Shown here piece by piece: positions 1-10,800 of a DNA stretch of 64,000 nucleotides; the first letter of the stretch is position 1; every line of letters begins with the position of its first letter. The notes below the pieces were generated by a model. That model did not search any database. It saw nothing but the letters and a program-made list of their open reading frames with translations, and was not told the origin of the DNA. The stretch is from Dromiciops gliroides (Eukaryota > Chordata > Mammalia > Microbiotheria > Microbiotheriidae): positions 52,421,143-52,485,142 of the forward strand of contig NC_057867.1 of NCBI RefSeq assembly GCF_019393635.1, read 5' to 3'. A program made the translations under genes and the position numbers.

Positions 1-152
1 GGGACAACTAGGTGGTGCAGTGGATAAAGCATCGGCCCTGGATTAAGGAAGACCTGAGTTCAAATCCGGCCTCGGATACTTGACATTTACTAGCTGTGTG
101 ACCCTGGGCAAGTCACTTAACCCTCATAGTCCGCCCCCCCCCCCAAATAAGA
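1..152 (+). mobile_element. Short CORE-SINE (family A), left edge of window
   Basis: tRNA-like head, central core and LINE-like tail (TGTGACCCTGGGCAAGTCAC) match the roughly 33 family A copies in this window. It ends in a C-run and A-rich tail near 133-152. The true 5' end may lie outside the window. Resembles the marsupial WSINE1 type. Confidence 0.9.
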
Positions 153-196
153 AAGAAATGAAGTTGAGGGATTTAGTATTGTTCAGAGGGAACCAG

Positions 197-464
197 GTGG
201 GTAGCTAAGGTAGCCCAGTGAATAGGGTACTGGGGATGGAGTCAGGAAGAGTCAGGAAGATACATTTTCCTGAGTTCCAACCTGGCCTCAGACACTGACT
301 ATCTGTGTGACCTGAGCAAGTCACTTAACTCTATTTGCCTCAATTTCCTCATCTGTCAAATGAGCTGGAGGAGGAAATGGGAGACCACTCCAGTATCTTT
401 GCCAAGAAAACCCCAAAATGGGGATAAAGAGTCAGACACAACTGAAAAATGACCGAACAACAAA
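197..464 (+). mobile_element. Long SINE with RTE-like tail (family B)
   Basis: It shares the CORE-SINE head with family A but continues through GGAGGAAATGG, a CTTTGCCAAGAAAACCCC segment and a GAACAACAAA end. A 12-bp target-site duplication AGAGGGAACCAG flanks it at 185-196 and 465-476, so both ends are well defined. The tail resembles an RTE LINE 3' end, which implies RTE-driven retrotransposition (inference). Confidence 0.85.
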
Positions 465-476
465 AGAGGGAACCAG

Positions 477-1565
477 ATCTCAGTGAGAGCCAGAAGATGG
501 AAGGAGCATGAAAGGAAGTTTTAAAATAAAGGGACATTTGTGAATTATAGACTGGAAGTTACTGGGGTTATAGTGGAATGGGCAGACAGATAAGAATACC
601 ATACTTAGGGTTGAGGTGGAAGGGAATGAAAGAATGGGCAGCAAGGGTAGAAGATAGCGATTTGTTTTTTGGTAGTCTGAGATTTGCTATCATAGGGTGG
701 GAGTTTCTTGACTATTGGGAAATGAGTCTAGGCAATGTATCATTGGATTGGAAGAGCCTTGCTGATGAAGCCAGGTGAATGGAATGTTCTTGGTCTGGGC
801 TCAACTTCATAGTCTTGGTTCAAGGCCTTGACTGTGGTCTCAACATTGGTTGTAGCAGCCTTGTGTTCTGGGTCCCCAGGTCCCCTGTGCTGTTAAGGCG
901 AGGATGGGGGCAGTCTGGGCCAGGCAGGCCTAGTATTCTTGGCACTAGAAAGGGCACCTGTGCCCTGATGGCAGGAACCTTTAAGCCTTTAATTTATCTA
1001 AAGATTTTCACATAGTATATGTTTAATAAATGCTTATTGAATTGAATTACCCTTCACTGAAATGTTGGAAATTCTTCAAAATTTTCTAGGAGATACAAAA
1101 CAGCTTATAAGGGATCATCTAATAGCCACAATGCCTTGATCTACGCAGGAAACACAGATATATAACAAGGGCAGATTAAAGCAAAAGGATTACATTTTCT
1201 ATGAGGCTCTGGGCCTCACGGATGGGTCTAATTAAAACTACCAATATGCCTGTAGTAGAAGGTGATTGTGTTGGGAATGAAGACAGAGAAGCAGTTGGGT
1301 GTGTGGAAATGATCATGGTGGTGCCCAGTGCAGGAAAGGGGTCAGCAGGTTGGTAGACTACTTGTTGACTGCTGAAAGCCAGCTGAGGAGATTGGAGACA
1401 ATGGACCTTCTGCTTTGACCCAGACAGCAGAGAACTTCAGCCACTCTCAGAGATGATTTCCATGTTGTCTATGGGGGTCCTTACCGTCTTTGGTTTGGTT
1501 GTGTAGCAAGAGATATTTACCATGCTCTCTGATACCATGCACCAGGGAACATCCACTCAAAGATT
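477..1565. other. No gene seen; L2-type 3' end near 1,000-1,048
   Basis: Small ORFs of 66 and 78 codons here carry no recognisable motif. The only repeat signature is the short TTTAATAAATGCTTATTGAA stretch, typical of the 3' end of an L2 LINE. About 1,050-1,480 looks unique. Confidence 0.5.
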
Positions 1566-1810
1566 TTGTTCAGTTGTTTCAGTCCTGTCTGACTGTGACC
1601 TCATTTGGGATTTTCTTGGCAAAGATATTGGAGCAGTTTGGCATTTCCTTCTCCAGCTCATTTTATAGATGAGGCAACTGAGGCAAACAGAGTTAAATGG
1701 ATTGCCCAGGATCAGGGAGCTAGTAAGTTTCTGACACCAGATTTGAACTCAGGAAGATGAGCCTGATTCCAGGTCTGGCACTTTATCTACTGTGCCACCC
1801 AGCTGCCCCA
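1566..1810 (-). mobile_element. Long SINE with RTE-like tail (family B), minus strand
   Basis: It reads in reverse from a TTGTTCAGTTGTTTCAG tail through the CTTGGCAAAGATATTGGAG and CTCCAGCTCATTTTATAGAT blocks to CAGCTGCCCC. A CA microsatellite follows directly. Small ORFs over it are SINE read-through. Confidence 0.85.
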
Positions 1811-1827
1811 AGTGAATGCTTTGCGCA

Positions 1828-1885
1828 TACACACACAGACACACACACACACACACACATATGTGTGTATATACACAAATACACA
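1828..1885. repeat. (CA)n / (TG)n microsatellite
   Basis: An imperfect CA run is followed by a short TGTGTGTATATACACA palindromic segment. Confidence 0.9.
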
Positions 1886-3037
1886 TACTCATTTATCTAT
1901 CTATTCCTTGCCTGGTCTTCTAGCCTGAGGAAAAATGAGTTTTGATGAATTTAGTTTTCAGCTCATCTGGGATGGAAGCTTGAGCCCAATAAGTACCCTT
2001 GTCCAGATATTCCACTCTAAGCCTAGTAATCTGTGTGAATGCAGATTTTGGTGTTATAAAGGCTGCAGATGTATTCCTGAAAAGTTGTGTCCAAATTGAT
2101 ATTTGGTAAATGGGATCTTTGAAAATGCATTCTTTTGTTAGTCACCCTTCTTTTCTCTTACATGTTCATTTGATTGTCCAGCTACACTTACTCAAAGCGA
2201 GGCTCCACCTAAACCCCAGGATCCCCTAGAAGCTCTCTAAGAACACAATCTTTCTCTTAAAGTGATGGAGATAGTATGTTCTGGTAGTACTTCACCGCAT
2301 AGAAGGCATTTAAAGTGATTCCATTTAAACAATATTCAAATTGAAGAGGATTGATTTCTACCAATGACTTTTCATTGCTCAGGCCTCAGCATCCCTAGGA
2401 AGGTGCTTTCCAATGGAACAGCATAGTTGACCTTGGGTCTGGTCAAAAAACACCTCTTAGCCCAAACTTACAACTGGAAGTGTGAATTCTTCTACTCCTC
2501 TTGTAGTGTTGTGAACTTCAAAATGGAGGGAACCATTTGAAAGGGAATATTCAACTCTAACACGAAAAAGCAAGCAGTGGGACCAATGTCCTTGTTTAAA
2601 ACTTCCTCCTCACCTTTTCCTCAAAGTTCCTCCTCACCTTTTCCTCAGGGCTTTTTGTAATTTCATTCTCATTTCCACTTTGCTGCTATTCTACCTTGGA
2701 AGGAGAGCTATTAGATTGTTGTTGTTGGGTTTTTGTTTTTGGAGGGATTAAGAGGTAGGGAGGAGGCAGGGTGCATCATTTACTTTCTTGATTCTCCCCT
2801 TATGAGCTCTGCTCTACGGAACTTTCCCTTTGCTGAACAGGAAAGATACAAAACTATTTTGTTTGAGGGAACTTTCATCAGTTCTTGCTGAGGAACCAGA
2901 GCAAGGCAATTTCCAGATGTTAATCCAATAGACATCAGGCTACGAGGCTAGCCTTATTCCTCTCTAGATGCATGACCTTAGGTAATTAATAGTCCTTCTC
3001 TGGGTCTAAGCTTCCTCATTTGGAAAATAGGGAGTCC
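1886..3037. other. No gene seen; 24-bp tandem duplication and a MIR tail
   Basis: Mostly unique sequence. A 21-bp unit starting TTCCTCCTCACCTTTTCCTC occurs at 2,603-2,623 and again at 2,627-2,647 (period 24). A MIR-type tail (CTTCCTCATTTGGAAAATAG) ends just before the 7SL pseudogene. Confidence 0.5.
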
Positions 3038-3334
3038 ATGTGGGCATGGTAGCACACAGACCTGTAGTCCTTGCTAAAGGGGAGGCTGAGGCTGGCGGAC
3101 ACTTGAGTTTGGCAGTTTTGAGCTACACTATGGCAAAAGCTGATAGGGTGTTGCCGGTAAGTCCTGTACTAATATGGTGAACCCCTGGGAGTAGAAGGTC
3201 ACCAGGCTTCTAAAGGAGGGGTGATCTAGCTCAGCCTGAAATAGAGCAGGTCAAAGCTTCTGTGCTGATCATCAGTGGGGTCTGCCTTTGAATGGCCCCT
3301 TCACTTTCAGCCTGAGTAAGAGAGGAGACCCAAG
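3038..3334 (+). pseudogene. RN7SL (pseudogene): 7SL (signal recognition particle) RNA pseudogene, near full length
   Basis: The order of blocks follows 7SL RNA from end to end. There is a 5' Alu-domain-like start (GGGCATGGTAGCACA, CCTGTAGTCC, GGGAGGCTGAGGCTGG-like). Next comes AATATGGTGA, then AAGGAGGGGTGA, GGAGCAGGTCAAA-like and GTGCTGATCA segments. The Alu-like 3' end (CAGCCTGAGTAAGAGAGGAGACC) is followed by an A-run. The middle S-domain segments are absent from Alu or B1 SINEs, so this is a 7SL copy and not a 7SL-derived SINE. Many substitutions indicate a dead retrocopy. The immediately following A-run also serves as part of the target site of the next SINE. Confidence 0.88.
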
Positions 3335-3352
3335 TTAAAAAAAGCTAGGGAG

Positions 3353-3513
3353 GGGCAGTGAGGTGGTGCAGTGGATAAAGCACTGGCTTTGGATTCAGGA
3401 GGACCTGAGTTCAAATCCAGCCTCAGACACTTGACACTTACTAGCTGTGTGACCCTGGGCAAGTCACTTAACCCTCATTGCCCTACAAAAACAAAAACAA
3501 ACAAACAAAAAAA
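3353..3513 (+). mobile_element. Family A CORE-SINE
   Basis: Intact head and core, CATTGCCC-type end and an (AAAAAC/AAAC)n tail. CTAGGGAG repeats on both sides (3,345-3,352 and 3,514-3,521). It landed directly in the A-tail of the 7SL retrocopy. Confidence 0.9.
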
Positions 3514-3689
3514 CTAGGGAGAGAGTTTGGACTAAATGGAAGGTTTCTTCCTTCATCTAACATTTGGTGATCTGGGCAGGTAGGATTAAGTTAAAGAAAA
3601 AAAGGTCAATAGCAGGATACCAACTTTGCACAGAAGAAAAACTGCTCCTGGCCATGGAATGTAACCTTTGTTCTTGTTTTTACCATCTT

Positions 3690-3840
3690 ACAAATGGATG
3701 CATAGAATATCAGAGTGTAAAGGGACTTAGAGATCACCTAGCCTAATGTCCTATTTTATACCTGGAGCCAGAGAAGGAAAATGACTTGTCCAAGGTCACA
3801 TAGGTAATAAATAGCAGGGCTAGAGCCGTGATGACTGATG
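3690..3840 (-). mobile_element. MIR-type SINE relic
   Basis: AGAGATCACCTAGCCTAATG, then AATGACTTGTCCAAGGTCAC and an AAATAGCAGGGCTAGAGCC-like block, in the order of a reversed MIR. It is strongly diverged. Confidence 0.6.
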
Positions 3841-3909
3841 GAGAGAATAGGAAAATGTTGATATTATTGAAAATTATGCAGACTGGGTGACATCTTCCTA
3901 AAGACTTTC

Positions 3910-4060
3910 TTTTTTTTTTTAGTGAGGCAATTGGGGTTAAGTGACTTGCCCAGGGTCACACAGCTAGTAAGTGTTAAGTGTCTGAGGCCGGATTTGAACT
4001 CAGGTCCTCCTGACTCCAGGGCTGGTGCTCTATCCACTGTGCCATCTAGCTGCCCCAAGC
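3910..4060 (-). mobile_element. Family A CORE-SINE, minus strand
   Basis: Begins with a T-run and GTGAGGCAATTGGGG and ends CTAGCTGCCCC. Exact 9-bp target duplication AAGACTTTC at 3,901-3,909 and 4,061-4,069. AATTGCCTCA subfamily. Confidence 0.92.
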
Positions 4061-4299
4061 AAGACTTTCAATAATATCATTGACAGAAATTGTATTTTTT
4101 TATAATACTGCAAGGAAAAAAGTGATATTCTATACTTTTCCTCGAAATAGACCAGCCCCTGCTTTCCCTCCCTCACATCACTGCTATACCTCTTACCGTG
4201 ACTGAATTTCTCTCATGGGGTTATTTTTAGGCAGAGCTTGGAAAGTTACCCATGGGTCAGGTGTAATTTCTAGACTTTCTTAGGGATATGAATGAGGGT

Positions 4300-4500
4300 G
4301 AGCTGGATGGCCAAAGGCCTCGAGATCATGTCATGTGAGAAGAACTAATAGAGACAACTGAGGCCATTTAGCTTGGAAAAGAGGAGATGGTGGAGGGGAA
4401 TGATAACTGTCTTTGAGTTCAGGCAGGCATTATTATCTGAGGATAATTTGTACCAGAAAAAAGGTCAGTGAAGATGAATTAAAATAATCATCAACTATTC
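4300..4500 (+). mobile_element. L3/CR1 LINE fragment
   Basis: GGCCATTTAGCTTGGAAAAG, then GATAACTGTCTTTGAGTTC follow the 3' part of L3/CR1 LINEs known from mammals. It is too short to show coding capacity. Confidence 0.55.
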
Positions 4501-4590
4501 ATGATAAATATTGTAAAAGAAAGGTTTTCTTTGGACTTTATTTTGTGGGATGAAACTAGAGATCATGAAAATAAGTTTTAAAATTTTATA

Positions 4591-4744
4591 TGGGGACAGC
4601 TAAGTGACACAGTGGATAGAGCACTGGCCCTGGATTCAGGAGGACCTGAGTTCAAATCCGGCCTTGGACACTTGACACTTACTAACTGTGTGACCCTGGG
4701 CAAGTCACTTAACCTCAATTGCCTCACAAAAAAAAACCAAAAAA
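4591..4744 (+). mobile_element. Family A CORE-SINE
   Basis: Head TGGGGACAGCTAAGTGACAC is diverged. The end is the AATTGCCTCAC type with an A-rich tail. Similar AAGTTTTA and AAGTTTAT sequences flank it. Confidence 0.9.
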
Positions 4745-4856
4745 GTTTATTTGTAACACAATTTAGGTTATAATTACAAACATTTGCTAATTCTTAGAAT
4801 GAACAAAGAATGAATCATGCCAATTTTGGGTATAATGGAGGAAGGAAGGTATGTGC

Positions 4857-5012
4857 CAGGCACCCCATTTTTCAGTTGAGGAAACTGAGGCAGACAGAGG
4901 TTAAGTGGCTTGCCCAGGGTCATACAGCCATTAAATGTTTGAGGCCAGATTTGAATTCAGGTCTTCCTGACTCCAGGTCCAACACTTTATCCAGTGTACC
5001 AACAGCATTGTA
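4857..5012 (-). mobile_element. MIR/CORE-type SINE, minus strand
   Basis: GAGGAAACTGAGGCAGACAG, GGTTAAGTGGCTTGCCCAGG and a reversed head (AACACTTTATCCAGTGTACC) are present. It lacks the family B tail, so it belongs to the older MIR-like set. Confidence 0.75.
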
Positions 5013-5039
5013 CCTTTAAACATTGTACCTTTAAAGTTT

Positions 5040-5811
5040 AAGAGACAATGTTTCTCACCAAATTGTGTGATAGCATAAGATGACATCCTTCACTTCATAC
5101 TTAACCTCTGAGGTAGGATCATCAAGAGGGGCTTTGGTCTAAACCTTTTTGACAGCTTCCTAAATTTTCCCAAAGGCCTCTCTTAATCTTAATCGGAAAG
5201 AAATTGACCAAGAAAGATACTGAGGCATGGATGGTGGATGGGGCAATCACTAGTGTTCAGCAAGGAGGGATGTTTGGGTGTGACTAATTTAAGTAAGTGA
5301 TCCCAATAGCAAATATTATTGTGTTATGATGCCTTTTGCTTACCCTATGTAATCTCATAGGAAGACAGTGTGGCCTTTTGGATTAGAGAGCTGCTTTTGG
5401 AGTCAGGAAGAAGACTTTAAGGCCTGTTTCTGAAAGTACTGGTTGATCTGACCCAGTGCAAGTCACTTAGGTAACTCTGTAAGAACAGAAACTGCCAACG
5501 CTGATATGTATTGGTGGAAGGAATTTCCTCACTGGGAATTCCTTATACCAACAAAATCACAGGTTCTTATGAAACCAAAATGCCACCTTGTAACTGCAGG
5601 GACTTAACTAATGAATACTCAGATTACAAGGTACCCTTATATTCTCTTAGAAGGGCCATCTTGGGCAAGAAGAATTACCCTTGTTCTGTTTGGTCTCTGA
5701 GTTAGGGTTAGGAGCCAGTGAGTAGAAATTAGAGAAAGATTTGAGCATGGTATAAGGAAAGACTTTCTAGCAATTCAAGCTTTCCCAAAGTGCACTAGGC
5801 TATCAGCCAAT
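5040..5811. other. No gene seen; MIR (5,360-5,480) and L3/CR1 (5,705-5,800) relics
   Basis: A plus-strand MIR-like block (TTTTGGAGTCAGGAAGAAGA ... CAAGTCACTTAGGTAACTCT) and an L3/CR1 3'-region fragment (AAGACTTTCTAGCAATTCAA) are visible. The rest is unassigned. Confidence 0.5.
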
Positions 5812-5921
5812 TAATTGGCATTTATCAGATACCCACCATGTGCTTTCTGGGTACAGTATAAAGTGGAGAAAAGTAAAACAGTTCCTGCCTTCCAGAAGCT
5901 TATGGTGTAATGGGGAGAACA

Positions 5922-5989
5922 TGTGTGTGTGTGTATAAACACAGTTTTATACATATATAATACAATATGTAATAATACATATGTGTATA

Positions 5990-6057
<68 letters not shown>

Positions 6058-6075
6058 TCTATATGTGTATACAAA
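5922..6075. repeat. Compound (TG)n-(TA)n-(CA)n microsatellite
   Basis: A GTGTGTGTGT block is followed near 5,986-6,058 by TGTGTGTG, a long TA run and a CA run. The second part is self-complementary and could extrude as a cruciform. The 156- and 125-codon ORFs across it are artefacts. Confidence 0.95.
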
Positions 6076-6430
6076 AAAAGAGGATTTAAAACACGTATAG
6101 AGTGCCCCTGGAGGGGTAAGAAAAGCTTTGGGAAGAAAAGGGCCCATGACTTGTATCTTGAAGGAAACCAGGAGTTCCAAGAAGCAGAGTTAAGGAGTGA
6201 GAGTATTCTGTCGGAGACTGGCCGGTACAAAGGCATGGAGGCAGGAGATGGAATGTTGTGTATGAGGAGCAGTAAGTCCATCAGTATGCCAGGTCCCTAG
6301 AATGTAATGAGGCTCGGGAGGTCGGATGGACCCTTAAGGAAGGGGGACATTTGGCTTAGTGATTATAGAAGCAGCAGGGAAGGAACCAGTGGATAAGGAG
6401 ACATCAGTGTCTCCTTAAAGAATGGGGATG

Positions 6431-6578
6431 GGGGCGCAGCTAGGTGGTGCAGTGGATAAAGCACCAGCCCTGTATTCAGGAGGACCTGAGTTCAAATGTG
6501 GCCTCAGACACTTGACACTTACTAGCTGTGTGACCCTGGGCAAGTCACTTAACCCTCATTGCCCCGCAAAAAAAAAAG
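6431..6578 (+). mobile_element. Family A CORE-SINE inside L2
   Basis: Exact 11-bp target duplication GAATGGGGATG at 6,420-6,430 and 6,579-6,589. CATTGCCCCGCA end type. Confidence 0.93.
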
Positions 6579-7616
6579 GAATGGGGATGATCTGCTGGAG
6601 AAGACAGGATGGAATGGGGTCAAGGGTACATGTAGAGTTTGTGTTGGAAAAGAGAAGGTTCACCTCTTTGTGTGAGACAGTGTTTAAGGCATCTGACTAC
6701 TATGAGACGAGGAAGAAAGGAGATGGTGCTCTCAACATATAGACTCCATTTTTTCAGTGAAGTACAAGTCTAGGTCTTCAGCTGAGGTGGGGCGGAGAGG
6801 AGGAATGAAAAGTTTTGGAATAGCTGCTATGGTGAGTTATCTAGTGATTTGAATAGGGGGTTATAACGGGATTGCCTTGACACAGTCAAGGCCCAGTTGA
6901 GATTTATGTAACATACATTTGTAATAGACCTAGTAAGCACAGTTTTGCAATTTTCTCCAGCTCTCTTGAGCAGCACAGATGGTGGCAGTGATCCAAGGCT
7001 GGCGCTTGGCAAGGCATGATTGGCAGCGATAGGACAGGGACACAAGGGATTCAAGTGTAGAGAGCAGTTTAGGGTTGAACTGATTCACCAAAGGGAATTC
7101 ACCACAGAGAAGGGAGGAAAGCGTAGTCAGTACAGGAGTAAAAGGCCTGGGAAAAGAACTGAGAAGTGGAAGGGCTGGGAGGTCAGAGTCAGGGGTTATA
7201 AGTCAGTGGAAAAGATGAGGATCAGGTAAAGCAATTTCAGAATTCCAAAGCATAGAACTACAACATGTGGCTGATGGCAAGGTTAAGCGTCTGGCCATCT
7301 AACTCTGTGTAGAAGCTGAGGTGAGCTGGATTGGTCGTGAGAAGTGAATAGATTGAGGAATGGAGAAGGTAAGGTGTTTGAGGGGGTGTTAATATGTATG
7401 TGGAATTCCCCTAGCGTGAGGGCAGGAGCTCTGTGGGAGAGGAAGACTTGGAGCCAGGCACTAAACTCATTGAGGAAGGAAGGAGAGTTAGTATCTTGGG
7501 GATGAGTAGATAACAGCTATGAGAATGTTGGTTGGGTAATAAATTTGAATTGAATGAACCCCAAAGGAGGAGTGGTGATTGTGATTGACTTTCCCTTTTT
7601 AAGGCGATTGACTTTC

Positions 7617-7784
7617 TTTTTCTTTTTTTTTCCTTTTTTCTTTTGCAGGGCAATGAGGGTTAAGTGACTTGCCCAGAGTCACACAGCTAGCAAGTGTCAA
7701 GTGTCTGCGGCCGCATTTGAACTCAGGTCCTTCTGAATCCAGGGCCAGTGCTCTATCCACTGCGCCCCCTAGCTGCCCCCAGGT
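7617..7784 (-). mobile_element. Family A CORE-SINE inside L2, minus strand
   Basis: Exact 11-bp duplication GATTGACTTTC at 7,606-7,616 and 7,785-7,795. A third copy of the same 11-mer lies just upstream at about 7,582-7,592, so the target was already a small tandem repeat. Confidence 0.92.
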
Positions 7785-8711
7785 GATTGACTTTCAAGGG
7801 AGAATCTGGAAGTGGCAACAGGAAGCAAGGAGACATCTGACTCTCACACCATGACCAGTGAGTTGGAAGGGGAAGGCTGGTGTTGGTGTGAGTAAAAGTG
7901 CAGCTAGCACTAGAAGGGGTAGCCAGAGATGTTGTGTCATTAGGAGGGAGGCAGGTCTCCATGAGAGCTAGATTATGGAGGTGATGGAAAGGCAAGGGCA
8001 AAGGATGAAAGCAAGTTTGTTACCTATGGAGTGGCCATTCCACAGAGCACATTGTGAGTAGATTTTGATGGGATTTGGAGTGGAATGTTTGGGTGCTAGG
8101 CCTAGGGGAATAAAAGTAAGAAGCAGGAAGTGGGTGATAAGGAATGGCAATTTCACAATGACAAATGGGGGTTTGGAACTACTGGGATGGGGACAGTATG
8201 AGGAAGAGGAAGTATTGAGGAATGAGTCCAGGCAGAGTATCAGTGGTCTGTTGAGGGAGGCAGATTCTTAGATAGTTCAAGGCCCTCTTAGAAGCCCCAA
8301 GCATTGGAACAGGTAGATAGGGTGGGTCCTGAGAGATCCAGACTCATTGAAGGCAGGGACAGGGGAAAATATGGCTTGGGGTGAGTCTGGAGAGGCGTCA
8401 GGAGCTGGCATTTCAGGGTGGGTCATATGAGAAAGGTACTAGGCCCCTGGAGACTGGAGAAGACCCCAAGACAAGGCAGGCCACATGTGGGCAGCCTGGA
8501 TTCAGCAGAAGGGCCACAGACAAGGCAGCCTAAGCCTAGAAGGTCCCTGCAGTGAAGGGACCACAGGCTGGTTGCTTGGATCTGGGCCCGACAAAGGGAC
8601 TCCCTGGGAAGTCTCTCCCTCACTCCTCAGCCCTTTGCAATCTGGTGGATTCCACACTATTGACTGACCTTTCCTCCTGGATACTCTCCCCTCTCTGGGC
8701 TTTCGTGACAC

Positions 8712-8935
8712 TAATAACAATAGTGACAATAGCTAGCATTTACACAATATTCAAAGTTTTCCAATGCATTTTCCAAATAGTATCTTAATCCTTACAAGAA
8801 CCTTGGGAAGTAGGTGCTATTATTATAATCACTTTACTGATGAGGAAACTGAGCCAGTTAGAGGTTTAAGTGACTTGCCCAGAGTCATCATCTAGTAAAT
8901 GTCTGAGGCAGGATTTGAACTCAGTTCACTATTCT
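8712..8935 (-). mobile_element. MIR-like long CORE-SINE (family C), minus strand
   Basis: Starts with reversed AATAGCTAGCATTTACACAA, then GTAGGTGCTATTATTATAAT, GAGGAAACTGAGCCAG and GTGACTTGCCCAGAGTCA. This is the full-length MIR/THER-like form with the CTATTATTATT 3' end. Confidence 0.8.
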
Positions 8936-8939
8936 CTTC

Positions 8940-9056
8940 TGGTTTACCTTCTATCTGTCTTACTTACCATGAGTTGCAATCTCCTTTGTTGGAGACTTTG
9001 CAAACCTTAAAGTGCTATCTAAATGTGAATCATCACCACCACCACCACCATCATCA
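8940..9056 (+). mobile_element. Family C SINE tail ending in a (CAC)n/(CAT)n microsatellite
   Basis: GACTTTGCAAACCTTAAAGT and GCTATCTAAATG are the family C 3' end. The usual ATT tail is replaced by about eight CAC/CAT triplets at 9,030-9,056, which encode a meaningless His run in one frame. Confidence 0.6.
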
Positions 9057-9059
9057 TGC

Positions 9060-10165
9060 CCAAGGCTCTGTCCTGGGCCTTCTTCTCTTTTCCTTCTATA
9101 CTCCTCATCAGCTCCATGGCTGTAACCCTCATCTCAGTGCAGGTAGCTCCCGGATCTCTATACCCAGCCTTGGCCTATCCCCCGAGCTTCAGTTCCAGAT
9201 CAATTCCAGACCATTGCCTACTGGACATTTCAAAGTCACACATCCAAACCAGCCCTCATTATGTTGCCCCCTCCAAGATTCTCTCTTTCTGTCATTCTTT
9301 GACATTCTCTGGTTCAGGTTTGTAATATTGGCATTATCCTGAACTCCTCACACCTTCTCAGCCCACATTTCCAATCACGTGCCATTTCTACCTTGTCAGT
9401 ATCCCTCCCATCCAGCCCCTTCTCTCCTCTCACACAGCTACTGTCTTAGTTCGGACCCTAATCACCTCTTGATTCCTAATTGTTCTCCCTGCCTCAAGTC
9501 TCTCCCCACTTCAGTCTGTCCTCCACACTGTTGCCAAGGTGATTTTCCTTAAGTGGAAGATCTGACCATGTGACTCCCCTACTCAAGCAATTCCCTATTG
9601 CTTCTAAAATAAAAGGTAAACTCCACAGTTTAGCTTTTAAATCCCTGCCCAATATGGCCCCAACCTGTCATTCCAGCTCCCCCCATACCCCTTCCCCCAA
9701 TATATTCATATACCGTACTGCCCTTCTCTCTGTTCCTCTGACATGATAACCACATCCTCCATCTCTGAGCTTCTGCACTGGATGTCTCTCATGCCCAGAC
9801 TGCATTCCTTCCTCACCATCACTTGTCCTCCATTAATATTCAGCTCAGGCATCATCTTCTACATGAAGCCTTTCCTTATTATTGCCCTGAAGTACTGGTC
9901 CCTGCCCTTTCAGACAACCTTGTTTATAAAGATTTCATGTGTAAATATATGCATGTATGCGTGAACCATATATTTCCATGTCCTTATTCTTTTCCCCATT
10001 TGAATATAACCACCTTTTTGCAATTAGGAATTATTTGTAATTAGTATTTTTATTACAATTATTTGTATTTGCAAATACCAGTTATTAGTAATTGTAATTA
10101 GGAATCTTTGTAATTGTAGCCTAGCACACAGTAGGTGCTTAACCAGTGCTTATGGATCAATTAAT
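9060..10165 (+). mobile_element. L2 LINE 3' half
   Basis: It runs from the RT region (GTCCTGGGCCTTCTTCTC, CTCATCAGCTCCATGGCTG) through CACACTGTTGCCAAGGTGAT and CTGACCATGTGACTCCCCTA to the 3' end CACAGTAGGTGCTTA. This is the canonical L2 order with about 1.1 kb continuous. The coding frame is broken. Two overlapping ORFs of 147 and 89 codons are pieces of the old RT frame. Confidence 0.85.
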
Positions 10166-10169
10166 TGAT

Positions 10170-10800
10170 AAAAATCCATGTAAACTAGGTACAAAGTAAT
10201 ATGGTGGGAGTCAGAAGCAACTGGGGAGATCGGGAGAAGCCTTGCCTAGGATAACAGAATCATAGTGCTAATGCTAAAAGGAACCTCAGAAGTTATCGCC
10301 TCTCCCCACAGTTTTCCAAATGTGGAAGCTGATACCTAGAGAGTTTAAGTGACTTGTTCACAGTCACAGTGTACAGGTTAAGAAACACAGGAAGGATTTG
10401 AAACCAGAGCCCGTGACTCCAGATCTAGCCCCTTTTTCCTTTCCTATGATACCTTCAGGGATTTGAGGTGAGCTTTGAAAAGATTCTAAGGTTTGGAAGT
10501 GAAAAGGGAATATGTTTGGGGTGGGGAGAGGCAACCTGGGCAAGGCACCAGCTTGGACAAAGGCTTGGAAGTAGGAGATTATATGTCATGTACAAGGAAT
10601 AATAAGTAAATCTCTTTGGCTGGACAGCCCATAGAGGGCATGAGGTGGACTTATGTATGTAGTAGGCCTGGATAGATGGGTGAGATCCTGATTATAAACG
10701 GCTTTAAATGGCAGAGACGTTTGTATTTTTTTAGAGAGGTGATAGGGAGCCACTGGAGCTTTTTAATCAGGGGGTAGCATGGTGGGCTACCCTGAGTTGC
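10170..10800 (-). mobile_element. L2 LINE fragment, minus strand, with MIR inserted
   Basis: Reversed L2 3'-half text (GACAAAGGCTTGGAAGTAGG, AACGGCTTTAAATGGCAGAG, GATAGGGAGCCACTGGAGCT). A MIR-type relic at about 10,245-10,445 (TGGAAGCTGATACCTAGAGA ... TTTAAGTGACTTGTTCACAG) interrupts it. Confidence 0.7.

Larger units (their letters stand above)
5812..8460 (-). mobile_element. Long L2 LINE, minus strand, degenerate
   Basis: The 3' end lies at the left (reversed GCATTTATCAGATACCCACC). The reversed RT-region and ORF2 text continue rightwards, interrupted by a microsatellite and two SINEs. Reading the minus strand at about 7,250-7,520 gives the pattern of the L2 endonuclease region, with an LNEFSAWLQVFLSH-like run followed by LGEFHIHINTPSNTL, the counterpart of the LGDFNIH motif. 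The final D of that motif is an E here, and there are many stops and frame changes. About 2.3 kb of L2 remains after removing inserts. The assignment of the part beyond 7.8 kb is weaker. Confidence 0.7.

Noticed and set aside
5811..6300. ORFs of 156, 125 and 77 codons
   Set aside because: They are created by the TG/TA/CA microsatellite, whose repeat words lack stop codons, and by flanking L2.
8899..9342. 147-codon ORF with a His run
   Set aside because: The His run is a CAC microsatellite and the rest is a fragment of the L2 RT frame or its shadow.
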